Shown here piece after piece: positions 46,263-56,395 of a stretch of DNA of 64,000 bases. The DNA comes from Bacteroidota bacterium. Lineage in GTDB: Bacteria; Bacteroidota; Bacteroidia; Chitinophagales; Saprospiraceae. The notes under the pieces are model-generated. The model had not been told where the DNA came from, made no database searches, and saw nothing but the letters and a program-made list of their open reading frames with translations. The translations under genes were made by a program, and so were the position numbers. Every line of letters begins with the position of its first letter. Position 1 is the stretch's first letter. The stretch is from contig JAKQLF010000181.1 of NCBI GenBank assembly GCA_029567325.1, forward strand, positions 1-64,000. Direction: 5' to 3'.

Positions 46263-48548
46263 TTGATTTCAAATAATCCAACATTCAAGCAATTTCAGAC
46301 GAAGCTCATAGATTGTTTACATCATCAATTGGGCTTTGTCTCTAGCATTTATTTACACAAAGGTTTTCCTGTTTTAACATGGGTAGCTATTTTACTTTTT
46401 CCAGCTCAATGTTTGAGTGCTCAAAAGGCGCCAGGAAACAATAGGTTTGATCCCATTGAAATACGCAAAGACCATCCAAGAATTTGGGTTGATGCAGATA
46501 AACTCACGCAGTTGAAGCAAAAATTCAAGGGGAAAAATGCGGATCAAATTCAAGAAATTGCAGGACCTTCTGTCATTGGATTGGCTTTAACTTATTTGGT
46601 TTCAGGTGATGCAACTTACGGCCAAAAAGCCATAGATAAAGTCATAGGGACAAGGGTTGATTCTGGTTCTGTTTTTTATGATTTAGATACCAAAGAGGGC
46701 CGAAGTAAAACGAGCTCCATTCAGGCCAATCTGGCAGATATTGCCATTTGTTATGACTGGTGTTTTCCATTGTTGAAAAAGGAGGAAAAGGAATCCCTTA
46801 CGGAGGAAATGTTGGCAGATATGAAGAAAAGAATCAGTTTCAAAAGGTCGTGGAGGTCTTTTCACAATTCTATGTATGCAAGTGCATGGCCTGTTACCGC
46901 AGCAACTCTTGCCCTTTATCATGAAGATCCCTACGCAAAGTCTTCTTGGGAATTTTTGAAACCAGAGTTAGAAGATGCCATGAGAACATTTGACAATGTC
47001 TTCCCTGATGGTGAATGGGCAGAAGGCTTTGATTACAACCGACATTCTACCTACCATGCCCTCAGGATTTTTCTTGCTATAAAATCTGCCACAGGTTTTG
47101 ATGTTATAAGTGATTCGCCGCACATGAAAAATACGGGCCAATATATTTTGTACAGTTTTAAACCCAATGGCCTTGCTTTGCCTAGCGATGACAATGATTG
47201 GCCATACATTGGAGACTGGGAACACGTTGCCTTGCTCATGTTGAATGAAACTTTTAAGGACGGTTTTAACCAATATTTTATCAACCATTGTCCTTTTGAA
47301 AGATTCAAACTTGAGCCAGATAAAAAATATGCAAATGCGCTTTGGTATAACCCTGCTATTCCCGAAAAACCATTGAGTAAATTGCCATTGAATAGGTTGT
47401 TTCAAGGCAAAGGGCTCTTGATCGGACGTAGCGCTTGGGACTGGGACGAAGCCGACAAAAAATCTAAAGCTACTTGGTTTACCTTCCATTGTGGCGATTA
47501 CCTGGGCGATCACGTGCACAATGACATCAACAATTTGGAAATTTACCATCAAGGATCATTGGCCATTGATGCCGGTAGATATGATGATGATTGGACAGCA
47601 GTAATTGAAAATCCAGATGCAATCACCAAATCACAATTTTTTAATTATTACCGCAGATCCATTGCGCACAATACTGTTTTGGTCTATGATCCCAATGAAG
47701 AGATGTCACAACAAATCATCAATGATGGAGGACAAAAGGATTTATTGAGGCCAAATGGCAAGTTTAGTCCCAGGAATGTGCCAGAAGATTATGACCAGGG
47801 AAATTTTCCTTCTGATGATGGCATCGGTACTTGCGATTGGGTAAATAGGGGGGACCGTTGGGAAACTGGGAATATCCTCGCTTATCAATCCACCCCTGAG
47901 TTTACGTACATCAGTGGAGATGGCGCTAAAGCTTACCACGAAAATAAGGTCGATCAGTTTGTAAGGCAAGTGGTTTTTGTACAACCCGATGTGTTCATCG
48001 TATTTGATAAAGTGGTTTCTGACGATGCTTCATTCAAGAAAACATGGTTGTTACATGCCATTGAGGAACCCAAAATCAATAAAAACAACATTCAGATTGA
48101 ACACCAACAGGGCCGATTAACCAATTTTACCTTATTGCCCAAATCGGCTTCCACACAAATCATTGGCGGGATTGGAAACGAATGTATGGTCGATTCGGTC
48201 TCTTTTAAATTCGGATTGAATTCACATTATGACCCAACAGCTTTGCACTATGGCGAAGAAGCTGGTGCATGGCGTGTAGAGTTGAGTCCCCAAAAAGCAT
48301 CTAAAGAAGACTTTTTTCTCAATGTTATGCATGTTTCTGGTAAAAAGGACAAAGCAAACCTGAAGGTGGAATTGGTTAACGAAGATTCGGATTATGTCAC
48401 GGTAAAGTTGACAACAAAAGGCAAAAATATTTTCGTCACCTTGTCAAAATCGAATGGTCCTGGTACGCTGGAATTCAAAAAGGGGAATAAAAGCATTTTT
48501 AAATCAACCTTAAAGCATGAGGTCATTTTGGAAGAGGGAAAGTTTTGA
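46263..48548 (+). CDS. Heparinase II/III-family polysaccharide lyase
   Basis: Up to 761 aa. The start is not certain: TTG at 46263 gives a long leader; TTG at 46329 would be closer to the signal segment VLTWVAILLFPAQCLSAQ. An alpha/alpha toroid (about 60-400: RKDHPRIWVDADKLTQLKQKF, DIAICYDWCFPLL, YASAWPVTAATLALYHEDP) is followed by the heparinase II/III C-terminal domain with GDYLGDHVHNDINNLEIY (about 416-433) and SIAHNTVLVYDP. Such enzymes cut uronic-acid-containing glycans (heparin, alginate, chondroitin-like) by beta-elimination. It is 19 bp after the BNR gene. Confidence 0.9.
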   Translation: MISNNPTFKQFQTKLIDCLHHQLGFVSSIYLHKGFPVLTWVAILLFPAQCLSAQKAPGNNRFDPIEIRKDHPRIWVDADKLTQLKQKFKGKNADQIQEIAGPSVIGLALTYLVSGDATYGQKAIDKVIGTRVDSGSVFYDLDTKEGRSKTSSIQANLADIAICYDWCFPLLKKEEKESLTEEMLADMKKRISFKRSWRSFHNSMYASAWPVTAATLALYHEDPYAKSSWEFLKPELEDAMRTFDNVFPDGEWAEGFDYNRHSTYHALRIFLAIKSATGFDVISDSPHMKNTGQYILYSFKPNGLALPSDDNDWPYIGDWEHVALLMLNETFKDGFNQYFINHCPFERFKLEPDKKYANALWYNPAIPEKPLSKLPLNRLFQGKGLLIGRSAWDWDEADKKSKATWFTFHCGDYLGDHVHNDINNLEIYHQGSLAIDAGRYDDDWTAVIENPDAITKSQFFNYYRRSIAHNTVLVYDPNEEMSQQIINDGGQKDLLRPNGKFSPRNVPEDYDQGNFPSDDGIGTCDWVNRGDRWETGNILAYQSTPEFTYISGDGAKAYHENKVDQFVRQVVFVQPDVFIVFDKVVSDDASFKKTWLLHAIEEPKINKNNIQIEHQQGRLTNFTLLPKSASTQIIGGIGNECMVDSVSFKFGLNSHYDPTALHYGEEAGAWRVELSPQKASKEDFFLNVMHVSGKKDKANLKVELVNEDSDYVTVKLTTKGKNIFVTLSKSNGPGTLEFKKGNKSIFKSTLKHEVILEEGKF

Positions 48549-48622
48549 TTCTTCAATCTAAAAATAATAGCCAAGTTGCTGAATTCAAATAAAAGATCAT
48601 TCCAAGTCTAAAAATCATCAAA

Positions 48623-50101
48623 ATGAAAAACGCACTTTTTATCACTTTCTTATTTTTGAACTTAGTATTGACTGCTCAACAAGTAAATAATCGTATTCGC
48701 GTAAAGCCAAAAGAAATTCATGATGTGCTCACCAATCCAGGAATTGGATTTACCACTTTTCAAAGATTCAACGGAGATACCCTCAATCCAGGGCCATGGT
48801 GGACAGAAGGCTATCTTATTGATTATCAAACCTTTGACGGAAATCTTAAAAATGAAGGATATCCACAAACATCGATCTCTTACTTCAGAGTGAATTGGAA
48901 ATTTATGGAACCTGAGCAGGGAAAATATAATTGGGAAATGATCGACAAAGCCCTCAAAACCGCAGCTGAGCGCAACCAAACTTTGATGTTGAGAATTTCT
49001 CCATTTGAAGAAGGTGATAAAGATGTCCCACATTGGTATCGTAAAATGGTTGGCCCGGAAAAAACCGAAGCTACAGAGAAGTGGAGGGTTGATCCTGAAG
49101 ATGCCAGATATTTACAATATTTTGGAGGAATGATCAAGGCATTGGGAGATCGGTATGACGGTCACCCTGGACTAGAAGCTGTAGATATTTCCATCACTGG
49201 TTTTTGGGGAGAGGGTGATGGTTTTCATCTGTTGAGTAATGCCACACGCATTGGTTTATTGAATTGTTATTTAGACCATTTCAAGAAGACGGGTCTGATT
49301 TATCAACCCCTCAACGGTGATGCTCCTGAACCAGGTCTATTGGTCAAAGGTACAAAGATCGCAGCCAGTTGGCCTGATGGTAGTAATAATGGAACAGGTG
49401 ATGATATGCGTCCAGTAGGATATCGTTGTGATTGTTTGGGCGACCTCAGCACGGTGATGTGGGAAGAAAAGCAGTGGAGTCATATGGGCGATATTTATCC
49501 GAGGGATATAGTGAAAAGTGGTATGTATGAAGCTTGGAAAAAGTCCCATCTCTCTTTTGAAATTTGCTACACCTTCCAATATTGGCTCGACTCGCTCAAA
49601 TATACGGATAAGGAAATTGATTTCATTTTTGGCGAAGCACTCAAATGGCACATCAGTTCATTCAATGCCAAAAGTTCTGCGGTGCCTGAGGTTTGGAAAT
49701 CAAAGGTTGACCAATGGCTCAATAAAATGGGTTATAGATATGTTGTTCGCAGGTTTGAATATCCATCAACTGTGAAAAGAAATGGTAAACTAGATTTTAC
49801 TTCATTATGGGAAAATGTAGGAGTTGCTCCTATTTACAAACCTTATCGCTTTGCCTTAAGATTGAAAAACAAACAACATGAGCAAGTTTTAGTCACTTCT
49901 GCCAACCTATTGACGTGGCTTCCTGGTGATATTGTGCACGAAGAATCTGTCTATTTACCATTGAATATGCCCGCTGGTAAATACCAGTTGGATATTGCTT
50001 TGATAGACCCAGTTTACCTTACGCCAAAAGTGAAAATTGCGATTGATGGTAAACAAGAAGATGATTGGTATAAAATGGGAGAGATAGTCGTCGCACCCTG
50101 A
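48623..50101 (+). CDS. DUF4832 protein with GH-like TIM barrel
   Basis: A 492-aa secreted protein (signal peptide to about residue 19, LFLNLVLTAQQ). Residues 30-340 look like a glycoside hydrolase barrel: NPGIGFTTFQRF, YFRVNWKFMEPEQGKYNWEMIDKAL in character (GH42-like), VDISITGFWGEGDGFHLL with a candidate acid Glu, and FEICYTFQYW. The C-terminal 110 residues form a DUF4832 beta domain (DFTSLWENVGVAPIYKPY). DUF4832 proteins occur in glycan-use loci but few have known activity. Third gene of the operon, 74 bp after the lyase gene. Confidence 0.85.
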   Translation: MKNALFITFLFLNLVLTAQQVNNRIRVKPKEIHDVLTNPGIGFTTFQRFNGDTLNPGPWWTEGYLIDYQTFDGNLKNEGYPQTSISYFRVNWKFMEPEQGKYNWEMIDKALKTAAERNQTLMLRISPFEEGDKDVPHWYRKMVGPEKTEATEKWRVDPEDARYLQYFGGMIKALGDRYDGHPGLEAVDISITGFWGEGDGFHLLSNATRIGLLNCYLDHFKKTGLIYQPLNGDAPEPGLLVKGTKIAASWPDGSNNGTGDDMRPVGYRCDCLGDLSTVMWEEKQWSHMGDIYPRDIVKSGMYEAWKKSHLSFEICYTFQYWLDSLKYTDKEIDFIFGEALKWHISSFNAKSSAVPEVWKSKVDQWLNKMGYRYVVRRFEYPSTVKRNGKLDFTSLWENVGVAPIYKPYRFALRLKNKQHEQVLVTSANLLTWLPGDIVHEESVYLPLNMPAGKYQLDIALIDPVYLTPKVKIAIDGKQEDDWYKMGEIVVAP

Positions 50102-50244
50102 TTGCTTTGAGCTCTTCCGTGGATGCACCTTTTTAGATAACAAGGAATGGACCTCATCACAAGCGAATATTGCGATAAAATACACGGTCTTGTGGTTTAA
50201 AGGAATATTTTTTCATTTTCATTATGAGATTATGAATAAGTAAC

Positions 50245-50252
50245 TATCTTTA
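50245..50252 (+). promoter_or_regulatory. -7-like box of the amidohydrolase operon
   Basis: TATCTTTA, one base off TAnnTTTG, about 96 bases upstream of the start codon; it abuts operator site 3, which would then cover the transcription start. Confidence 0.4.
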
Positions 50253-50275
50253 CAAAAGAAAGGTAATGAAAGTAA
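50252..50275 (+). promoter_or_regulatory. AgaR-like operator, site 3 (amidohydrolase/BNR operon)
   Basis: Contains GAAAGGTAATGAAAGTAA (50258-50275); 21 of 24 positions agree with the AgaR-type consensus recalled for site 1. Confidence 0.5.
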
Positions 50276-50347
50276 AATAACTTATTATTTAGTTTCAAAA
50301 TCCTTTTTTATATTATTTTTTACAATTCTCAAAGAATTTCTTCTTCA

Positions 50348-51430
50348 ATGTTTAAGAATTATCCAAGTGTAAATTTATTGTTTGTCATGTCTGTTATCCT
50401 CACTTCTTCGTGTACGGAGCGATTTTATAAGGTTGATGATTTTCATAAATTGACCAAATTTGATACACATGTTCACTTGAGTGGAAGTAATACGGGAATA
50501 GCAGATCAAGCTATTGCAGACAATTTCAAACTCGTATCTATCAGTGTCGATTTAGATGAAAAACCAGACATCGTACAACAATTTAATTATGCCACATTTC
50601 AGAAAAACAAGTTTCCTGAACATGTTTATACCATTTCTTCCTTTACTCTAGAAAACTGGAATTCCCCAACTTGGGAGGATGAGGTGATTGCCAAACTAAA
50701 GGAAGATTTTGAAAGAGGAGCTTTGGGCATCAAGATTTGGAAAAACATTGGCATGACTTATAAAGATGCCGATGGGGCATTCATCATGATTGATCGTCCT
50801 AGGTTTGACAAAGTGATCAACTTCGTAAAACAACAGGGTAAAATGGTCATAGGTCATTTGGGTGAACCAAGAAACTGTTGGTTACCTCTTGATTCGATGA
50901 CTGTCAGTAGTGACAAGGCTTATTTCAAAGATCATCCACAATTTCACATGTATCTCCATCCGGAATATCCTTCTTATGAAGAGCAATTGGCTGCAAGAGA
51001 TCGCTTTTTAGACAGACATCCAGGTTTGCAATTTGTCGGAGCACACTTGGCTAGTATAGAGTGGAGCGTGGACGAACTGGCAAAACGGTTGGACAAATAT
51101 CCTAATATGGCCGTTGATATGGCCGAACGAATTTGTCATTGGCAATACCAATCCCTTACGGATAGAGAAAAAGTGAGAAATTTTATCATCAAATATCAAG
51201 ATCAATTGATTTATGGCACTGACTTATACATCTCAGATTTTGCTGACAATTCAAACGTAAAAAATCATGCTCATAAACTCTGGACAGAAGATTGGAAATA
51301 TTTTGTAACGGATGAAACCATGACTGCCCCACAAGTGAATGGTTCTTTCAAAGGTTTAAAATTACCAAAAGAAGTTGTTGATAAAATTTATTACCATAAT
51401 GCCGTAAAGTGGTTCAATATCAAAAATTAA
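50348..51430 (+). CDS. Amidohydrolase-family lipoprotein (metal-dependent TIM barrel)
   Basis: A 360-aa protein with a lipoprotein signal (VILTSSC, Cys22). The barrel begins with the metal motif FDTHVHLSG (His-x-His, about 38-46), then GIKIWKNIGM with a candidate lysine, MVIGHLGEPRN, FVGAHLAS and the Asp of LIYGTDLYISDF. It resembles the amidohydrolase 2 group (decarboxylase/lactonase-like). In the periplasm it might open a sugar lactone or act on an amide of the amino sugar; the exact reaction is unknown. Stop and next start codon are adjacent (TAAATG), so tight coupling with the BNR gene. Confidence 0.85.
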   Translation: MFKNYPSVNLLFVMSVILTSSCTERFYKVDDFHKLTKFDTHVHLSGSNTGIADQAIADNFKLVSISVDLDEKPDIVQQFNYATFQKNKFPEHVYTISSFTLENWNSPTWEDEVIAKLKEDFERGALGIKIWKNIGMTYKDADGAFIMIDRPRFDKVINFVKQQGKMVIGHLGEPRNCWLPLDSMTVSSDKAYFKDHPQFHMYLHPEYPSYEEQLAARDRFLDRHPGLQFVGAHLASIEWSVDELAKRLDKYPNMAVDMAERICHWQYQSLTDREKVRNFIIKYQDQLIYGTDLYISDFADNSNVKNHAHKLWTEDWKYFVTDETMTAPQVNGSFKGLKLPKEVVDKIYYHNAVKWFNIKN

Positions 51431-53866
51431 ATGGAGAAGAAAAACCAACGCCTTGAAAAGACAACGATCGTGTCAAAAACAATCATGGGCTTTTTGTTGC
51501 TTTTCATAATTGCCTGCAATTCAGCATCTGAAAAAGCTGTAAAACCTAGTATTAAAAATGAAAATACCGAAATAGATAATTGGGAGTTTATGGGTATTGG
51601 TGGGGGTGGCGCCATGTTTCATCAATGTGTGAGTCCCCATAACCCTTTGAGAGTATTGGTCGCTTGCGATATGGGAGGTTCTTTTATTACCCATAATGGC
51701 GGTATCTCTTGGCGCCAGTTCAATTTACCTTCAAAATCCGATTTTTTTGCTTTTGATCCGCTGGATTCTTTGGTCATGTATGCCAAATCTGTGGGTCTTT
51801 ATAAGAGTTCCAATAAAGGGGATTCTTGGGAATTGGTATATCCAAATTTGGAAAATGTCGATAAAATGATTGCTGTTGGTGATCATGCCGCTGACCAGTT
51901 GGTGTTGAAAGATAGCATGGACCATGTAGTATTGGCCATGGCCATCGATCCAAAGAATTCAAAAGTTTTGAATATTGCTGTCCGCATTAAGGAAGATAGT
52001 ACCGTATTAATGCAATCAACCAATGCGGGTCATTCATGGACAAAAGTAAATGACATTCCAAATGACATCATTAAATTGTACGTGGACCCTTTCTCTCCCG
52101 TTGATAATCGTAAATATTTAATAGGGTGCAAGTCTGGCATTGCAACATTGACTGGTAATCAGCTCATAAAAAACAAGCTTCCCCAAGACATTCAGAGCAT
52201 CAATGATTACACTTTTGGTTATGATAAAATTCTAAAAAAATATTGGATTTATGCGATAACTGGAACCTCCTATTTCAATTCAAATCAAGAAAAAGCGGCC
52301 ATACTATACACACAAGATGATGGACAACATTGGCAAGATTGTTCTGGTGGGATTACCCAAATGGTAACTGATAAAAAGAATCAAACAGAGTGGAGAGCTA
52401 TTGCAACCAGTGAATACAATCCCCATGTAATTTACGTATCATATGCCAATCTCGTGATCCAGGACACAACTTGCATTGGGGTGGCAAAAAGTGAAGATTA
52501 TGGTAAAACGTGGAAATTGGTCTGGAAGGACATATTTACTAAACAGGGGAGTAAATCTTCATCAAATATGGGCCCGGATTGGCTCAATGACCGGTATGGT
52601 CCGTATTGGGGCGAAAATCCATTTTCCATTGGAGTTTCACCTGTAAATGTTGATGTGTGTTTTACAGGAGATTTTGGACGTACTTTAAAGACAGAAGATG
52701 GAGGCGATTCTTGGCAACAAGTGAATTCTACCCAGACAAAAAATGGTTGGACCTCCACAGGCCTGGAAGTGTCCAATAGTTACCAAATTGCTTTTGACCC
52801 ATTTGATAGCAATCATCTATTCATTCCGAGTACGGATATTGGACTTTTGGAAAGTACGGATAGAGGAAAATCATGGCTGAGCGCTACTCAAGATAATGGC
52901 GTTCCCGAACATTGGATAAATACAACATACTGGATGGAATTTGATCCTGCTGTGAAAGGTAAGGTATGGGCTGTAAATGCTGCAAATCATGATTTACCAA
53001 GACCCAAGATGTTTAGAAAAGACGGAATAAATCATTATGAAGGTGGTGTGATGGTTTCTGAAGATGGTGGTAAAAATTGGACGCCTGTAAGTAAAGACAT
53101 TGGTGAAGCGGCCGTCACTCATTTATTGTTGGATACCACAAGCAATATAAATGCTAGAATATTATATGTGTGCGCTTTTGGCAAAGGAGTTTATAAATCT
53201 GAGGATGGTGGCAAATCGTGGAAGCAAAAGAATAAAGGCATCAATTTGGCAGAACCTTTTGCATGGCGTCTTACCAGAAGGCCTCAAGATGGTAGCTTGT
53301 TTTTGGTTGTGAGCCGACGCAGTGAAGATGGTTCTATTGGCAATGCTTATGATGGCGCTCTTTATGTGTCTCGTGATGGTGCGGAATCATGGACTAAACT
53401 GAATTTGCCAAAGGGAACTAACGGCCCTACCACCTTGGTAATAGATGAAACTGACCCTAAACAGTTATTACTTTCTGCATGGGGAATGAAAAGTAATAAA
53501 AAGCACGTGGGTGACATAGGGGGTGGAATCTTTTTATCTAAAGATGAAGGTGCTTCTTGGCAAAATGTTTTGGACTCAGATCAGCATATATCATCCATAA
53601 CATATGATCAAAGGTCAAAAACTTATTTTGCAACGGGTTTTGGAGCAGGTGCTTATACTTCTGTTGATGGTGGAAAAAATTGGTCCAGAATACCCGGATT
53701 TAATTTTAAATGGAGTCATAGGGTAGAGCCAGACCTTCTTGAAGCTGGAAAGATTTATATCAATACTTTTGGTGGCGGGGTATGGCATGGAAATATTTCT
53801 GGCGATCCTTCTTCTATTGAAGATTTGGAGCAAAAGACAAGACAAAAACTATATAAAACAAAATAG
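51431..53866 (+). CDS. BNR/Asp-box repeat lipoprotein, paralog 2
   Basis: An 811-aa protein with a lipoprotein signal (FLLLFIIACNS, Cys29). About a dozen Asp-boxes or degenerate ones run along it (THNGGISW, SSNKGDSW, TQDDGQHW, TEDGGDSW, STDRGKSW, SEDGGKNW, SVDGGKNW). Its order of blocks, such as VNTTYWMEFDP-like 'TYW(L/M)EFDP' and the closing HRV-x-x-x-x-x-ITFG-x-x-W(H)G, matches paralog 1 at 43793, so the two come from a duplication and later divergence. Probably a surface or periplasmic glycan-active or glycan-binding propeller. The EamA gene starts two bases after the stop. Confidence 0.87.
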   Translation: MEKKNQRLEKTTIVSKTIMGFLLLFIIACNSASEKAVKPSIKNENTEIDNWEFMGIGGGGAMFHQCVSPHNPLRVLVACDMGGSFITHNGGISWRQFNLPSKSDFFAFDPLDSLVMYAKSVGLYKSSNKGDSWELVYPNLENVDKMIAVGDHAADQLVLKDSMDHVVLAMAIDPKNSKVLNIAVRIKEDSTVLMQSTNAGHSWTKVNDIPNDIIKLYVDPFSPVDNRKYLIGCKSGIATLTGNQLIKNKLPQDIQSINDYTFGYDKILKKYWIYAITGTSYFNSNQEKAAILYTQDDGQHWQDCSGGITQMVTDKKNQTEWRAIATSEYNPHVIYVSYANLVIQDTTCIGVAKSEDYGKTWKLVWKDIFTKQGSKSSSNMGPDWLNDRYGPYWGENPFSIGVSPVNVDVCFTGDFGRTLKTEDGGDSWQQVNSTQTKNGWTSTGLEVSNSYQIAFDPFDSNHLFIPSTDIGLLESTDRGKSWLSATQDNGVPEHWINTTYWMEFDPAVKGKVWAVNAANHDLPRPKMFRKDGINHYEGGVMVSEDGGKNWTPVSKDIGEAAVTHLLLDTTSNINARILYVCAFGKGVYKSEDGGKSWKQKNKGINLAEPFAWRLTRRPQDGSLFLVVSRRSEDGSIGNAYDGALYVSRDGAESWTKLNLPKGTNGPTTLVIDETDPKQLLLSAWGMKSNKKHVGDIGGGIFLSKDEGASWQNVLDSDQHISSITYDQRSKTYFATGFGAGAYTSVDGGKNWSRIPGFNFKWSHRVEPDLLEAGKIYINTFGGGVWHGNISGDPSSIEDLEQKTRQKLYKTK

Positions 53867-53868
53867 GG

Positions 53869-54756
53869 ATGGAGAGTAAAAACGCCTGGGTTTATTATGC
53901 TTTATTAGTGGTACTATTTTGTGGCGTTTGGGGTGCCTTTATTGATTTACCAGAAAAAAATGGCTTCCCGGCTACTTTAGGTTATGTAGTTTGGGCATTT
54001 ACCATGATACCAGCGGCAATGATTGCGTTGTCAAAAAAGAAATGGAAATTTCAAAAAGATAAATCCACCATTATTTATGGTTTAATATGTGGTTTATTGG
54101 GTGCAGCTGGTCAACTTATTTTATTCATAGCATTGCGTTACGCGCCAGCATATTTAATTTTTCCATTGATCTCGTTGACTCCCTTGGTTCCAGTAGTTTT
54201 GGCTGTTTTATTTTTGAAAGAAAAATGCTCTTGGCTGGGTTGGACGGGTATAGTACTTTCTTTGGTGGCTGGATATTTTTTAAGCTATTCTGATGGCGGA
54301 GGCGTGGGGGCAAGCGGTTCTCTTTGGTTGATTTTATCCATCTTGGTGATGCTTACCTGGGGAATTCAAAGTTATGTTTTGAAAGTCGCCAATCAAGAGT
54401 CTGATGCAGAAAGTATATTCTTTTACATGACCGTTGGCGCCCTAGCTTTAGTTCCATTCGCTCTTTTATTGACTGATTTTTCTGCACCAATCAATTGGGG
54501 TATGGACGGGGCTTTCCTGGCTGCATGTGTGCAAATCCTCAATGCATTTGGAGCATTATTTATTGTGTATTCATTCAGATACGGTAAGGCCATTTTTGTT
54601 GCACCCATTTCTACAGCTATGCCGCCCGTTGTTACCATCATCATATCATTGATCTTACATCAAACTATTCCGCACTTTATCATTCTCATAGGTATGATTT
54701 TAGCTATTATTTCAGCGATAATGATGGTGGTCGATGAATCCAAAAATTCAAATTAA
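53869..54756 (+). CDS. EamA-family (DMT) transporter
   Basis: A 295-aa protein with ten membrane segments arranged as two EamA halves (about 1-140 and 150-290); the second half ends in helix IILIGMILAIISAIMMVV. DMT transporters move metabolites such as amino acids, sugars or sugar phosphates, as importers or exporters. In this operon, between a BNR lipoprotein and an esterase gene, it may carry the released sugar across the inner membrane. Substrate unknown. Gap to the next gene is 27 bp. Confidence 0.87.
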   Translation: MESKNAWVYYALLVVLFCGVWGAFIDLPEKNGFPATLGYVVWAFTMIPAAMIALSKKKWKFQKDKSTIIYGLICGLLGAAGQLILFIALRYAPAYLIFPLISLTPLVPVVLAVLFLKEKCSWLGWTGIVLSLVAGYFLSYSDGGGVGASGSLWLILSILVMLTWGIQSYVLKVANQESDAESIFFYMTVGALALVPFALLLTDFSAPINWGMDGAFLAACVQILNAFGALFIVYSFRYGKAIFVAPISTAMPPVVTIIISLILHQTIPHFIILIGMILAIISAIMMVVDESKNSN

Positions 54757-54783
54757 TCACATTAAATTCTAAAATTGATCACA

Positions 54784-55890
54784 ATGAAAATTTACAGTCA
54801 GATTTTATTTTTTTGTATGCTCACTACGGCTCTTTGTGCGCAAAAAGCCAAAACCGAAGCAGTCAAATATGTCGATTGTAGTCAGTTTTCGGTCATTGGA
54901 AAATACCACCAGGAAGATAACTACAATCGTTTACCAGCCAAGTTTGAAAAAATCGTTAGGAAAGAAGTATGGGATTTAAGTTTGAATACTGCTGGGGTTT
55001 CCGTAAGATTCAGAACAAATGCCACTCGAATTTCCATCAAATGGACTTTACTTACCAACGAAAAATTTCCTCATATGGCTTGGACCGGTATTGCAGGACT
55101 TGATTTATATACCTACAAAAATGGCCAATGGAATTTTATAGAAACAGCTCGCCCCAAAGACAAAACCAGTGAATACCTGATTTTTGAAAATAAAAATCCA
55201 GAATACAGAGAATATCTTTTAAATCTACCCCTTTATGACGGGGTAGAATCTGTTTTCCTTGGAGTCAATGAAAGCGCCGAAGTAACCAAACCAAAGGAAA
55301 ATTATCTTTTGAATAAAAAGCCCATCGTACATTATGGTTCCAGCATTACACAAGGAGGATGTGCCAGCAGACCGGGAATGGCATACACCAATATTTTAGC
55401 CAGGTGGTTGGATAGAAGTGTATATAATTTGGGTTTTAGTGGCGAAGGTACATTTGAGGAAAGTGTGGGACAAGCCATCTGCGAAATGGATGTGGCCATG
55501 GTTATCATTGATTGCAATCCCAATTCCGACACGTCTATCATCTGTCAAAGAGCCATTGATTTGGTAAGACAGGTGCGCAAATGCAAGCCAACAACACCTA
55601 TTTTACTGTTGGAAAACTACATCTATCCAGATGATGCCATTTTTCCCGAAAACACCCCTGTTTTCAGAGACAGCAAGAATAAATTACAACACCGCAAATG
55701 GCAGAAACTGAGTGCGGCGTATGACGTGTTGAAAAAGGAGAAAATCAAAAACTTATACTATCAAAAGGGTGATCATTTGATAGGCGATGATTTTGAAGGC
55801 ACTGTCGATGATTCCCACCCTACCGATTTAGGAATGTTCAGAATGGCCAAAGTACTTCACCCAGTGATCAATAAGATACTTGCAAAATAG
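54784..55890 (+). CDS. GxDLY-domain SGNH (GDSL_3) esterase
   Basis: A 368-aa secreted esterase from ATG 54784 (a TTG three codons earlier is not needed); signal peptide ends at ALCAQ (20). The N-terminal beta domain carries the GxDLY motif (GLDLYTYKNGQ, 105-115). The SGNH domain has HYGSSITQGG (nucleophile Ser186 or Ser187), NLGFSGEG (Asn and Gly of the oxyanion hole), IIDCNPN and VDDSHPTD (Asp342 or 343, His345). The family removes acetyl or other acyl groups from polysaccharides. It implies that the target glycan of the island is esterified. Last gene of the operon, with a terminator 103 bases after it. Confidence 0.9.
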   Translation: MKIYSQILFFCMLTTALCAQKAKTEAVKYVDCSQFSVIGKYHQEDNYNRLPAKFEKIVRKEVWDLSLNTAGVSVRFRTNATRISIKWTLLTNEKFPHMAWTGIAGLDLYTYKNGQWNFIETARPKDKTSEYLIFENKNPEYREYLLNLPLYDGVESVFLGVNESAEVTKPKENYLLNKKPIVHYGSSITQGGCASRPGMAYTNILARWLDRSVYNLGFSGEGTFEESVGQAICEMDVAMVIIDCNPNSDTSIICQRAIDLVRQVRKCKPTTPILLLENYIYPDDAIFPENTPVFRDSKNKLQHRKWQKLSAAYDVLKKEKIKNLYYQKGDHLIGDDFEGTVDDSHPTDLGMFRMAKVLHPVINKILAK

Positions 55891-55992
55891 CTCGAAGAGG
55901 GGAATTTGTAGTCAAACATAGGCTGAAGTTTATCTATGTTATTTTGATTTCTGCCAGTATTTGTAGGAAAATTTGCATTTGAGCATACAAAT

Positions 55993-56034
55993 AAAAAGGT
56001 TTTGAAAGCTATAGTGGCTTTTAAGACCTTTTTT
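55993..56034 (+). terminator. Rho-independent terminator of the esterase operon
   Basis: A 17-bp stem (55993-56009 with 56017-56033, two wobbles), seven-base loop, T-run to 56034. Confidence 0.85.
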
Positions 56035-56261
56035 GCGTAAGCATGTTTCGGTACCACTTCAGTGAATTTTCCTAATATTTCTTCGATTTATCAGGTTTAA
56101 GTTTCCTTTTTTACACTTTCTTACCTCAAGTACAAAAATTTAATTTTTAAATAATATACTGATAATCAATTGTTAATGTCATTTTATTCTTCTACAGTAG
56201 CATTTTTTTTAAAAAAAGTACTAAAAAGTTATGTTAATACTATTAAAAAAGAATATTTTTA

Positions 56262-56285
56262 TAAAAAATAACGAAACGAAAGATA
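56262..56285 (+). promoter_or_regulatory. AgaR-like operator, site 4 (susCD)
   Basis: Contains GAAACGAAAGATA (56273-56285); 21 of 24 positions agree with the AgaR-type consensus recalled for site 1. It ends 35 bases before the -7-like box of susC. Confidence 0.6.
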
Positions 56286-56320
56286 TAATTGTTAATTTAA
56301 CTTTCAAATACTCACAATAA

Positions 56321-56328
56321 TATCTTTT
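56321..56328 (+). promoter_or_regulatory. -7-like box of susCD
   Basis: TATCTTTT, one base off TAnnTTTG, 67 bases upstream of the susC start codon. Same operator-to-box spacing as at the agaS and BNR/lyase promoters (28-35 bases). Confidence 0.45.
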
Positions 56329-56395
56329 TAAACGTTTCTTTTATAATTATGGCATAAATGACGTTAATCTCATAAATATTAATAAATACAGCGAT

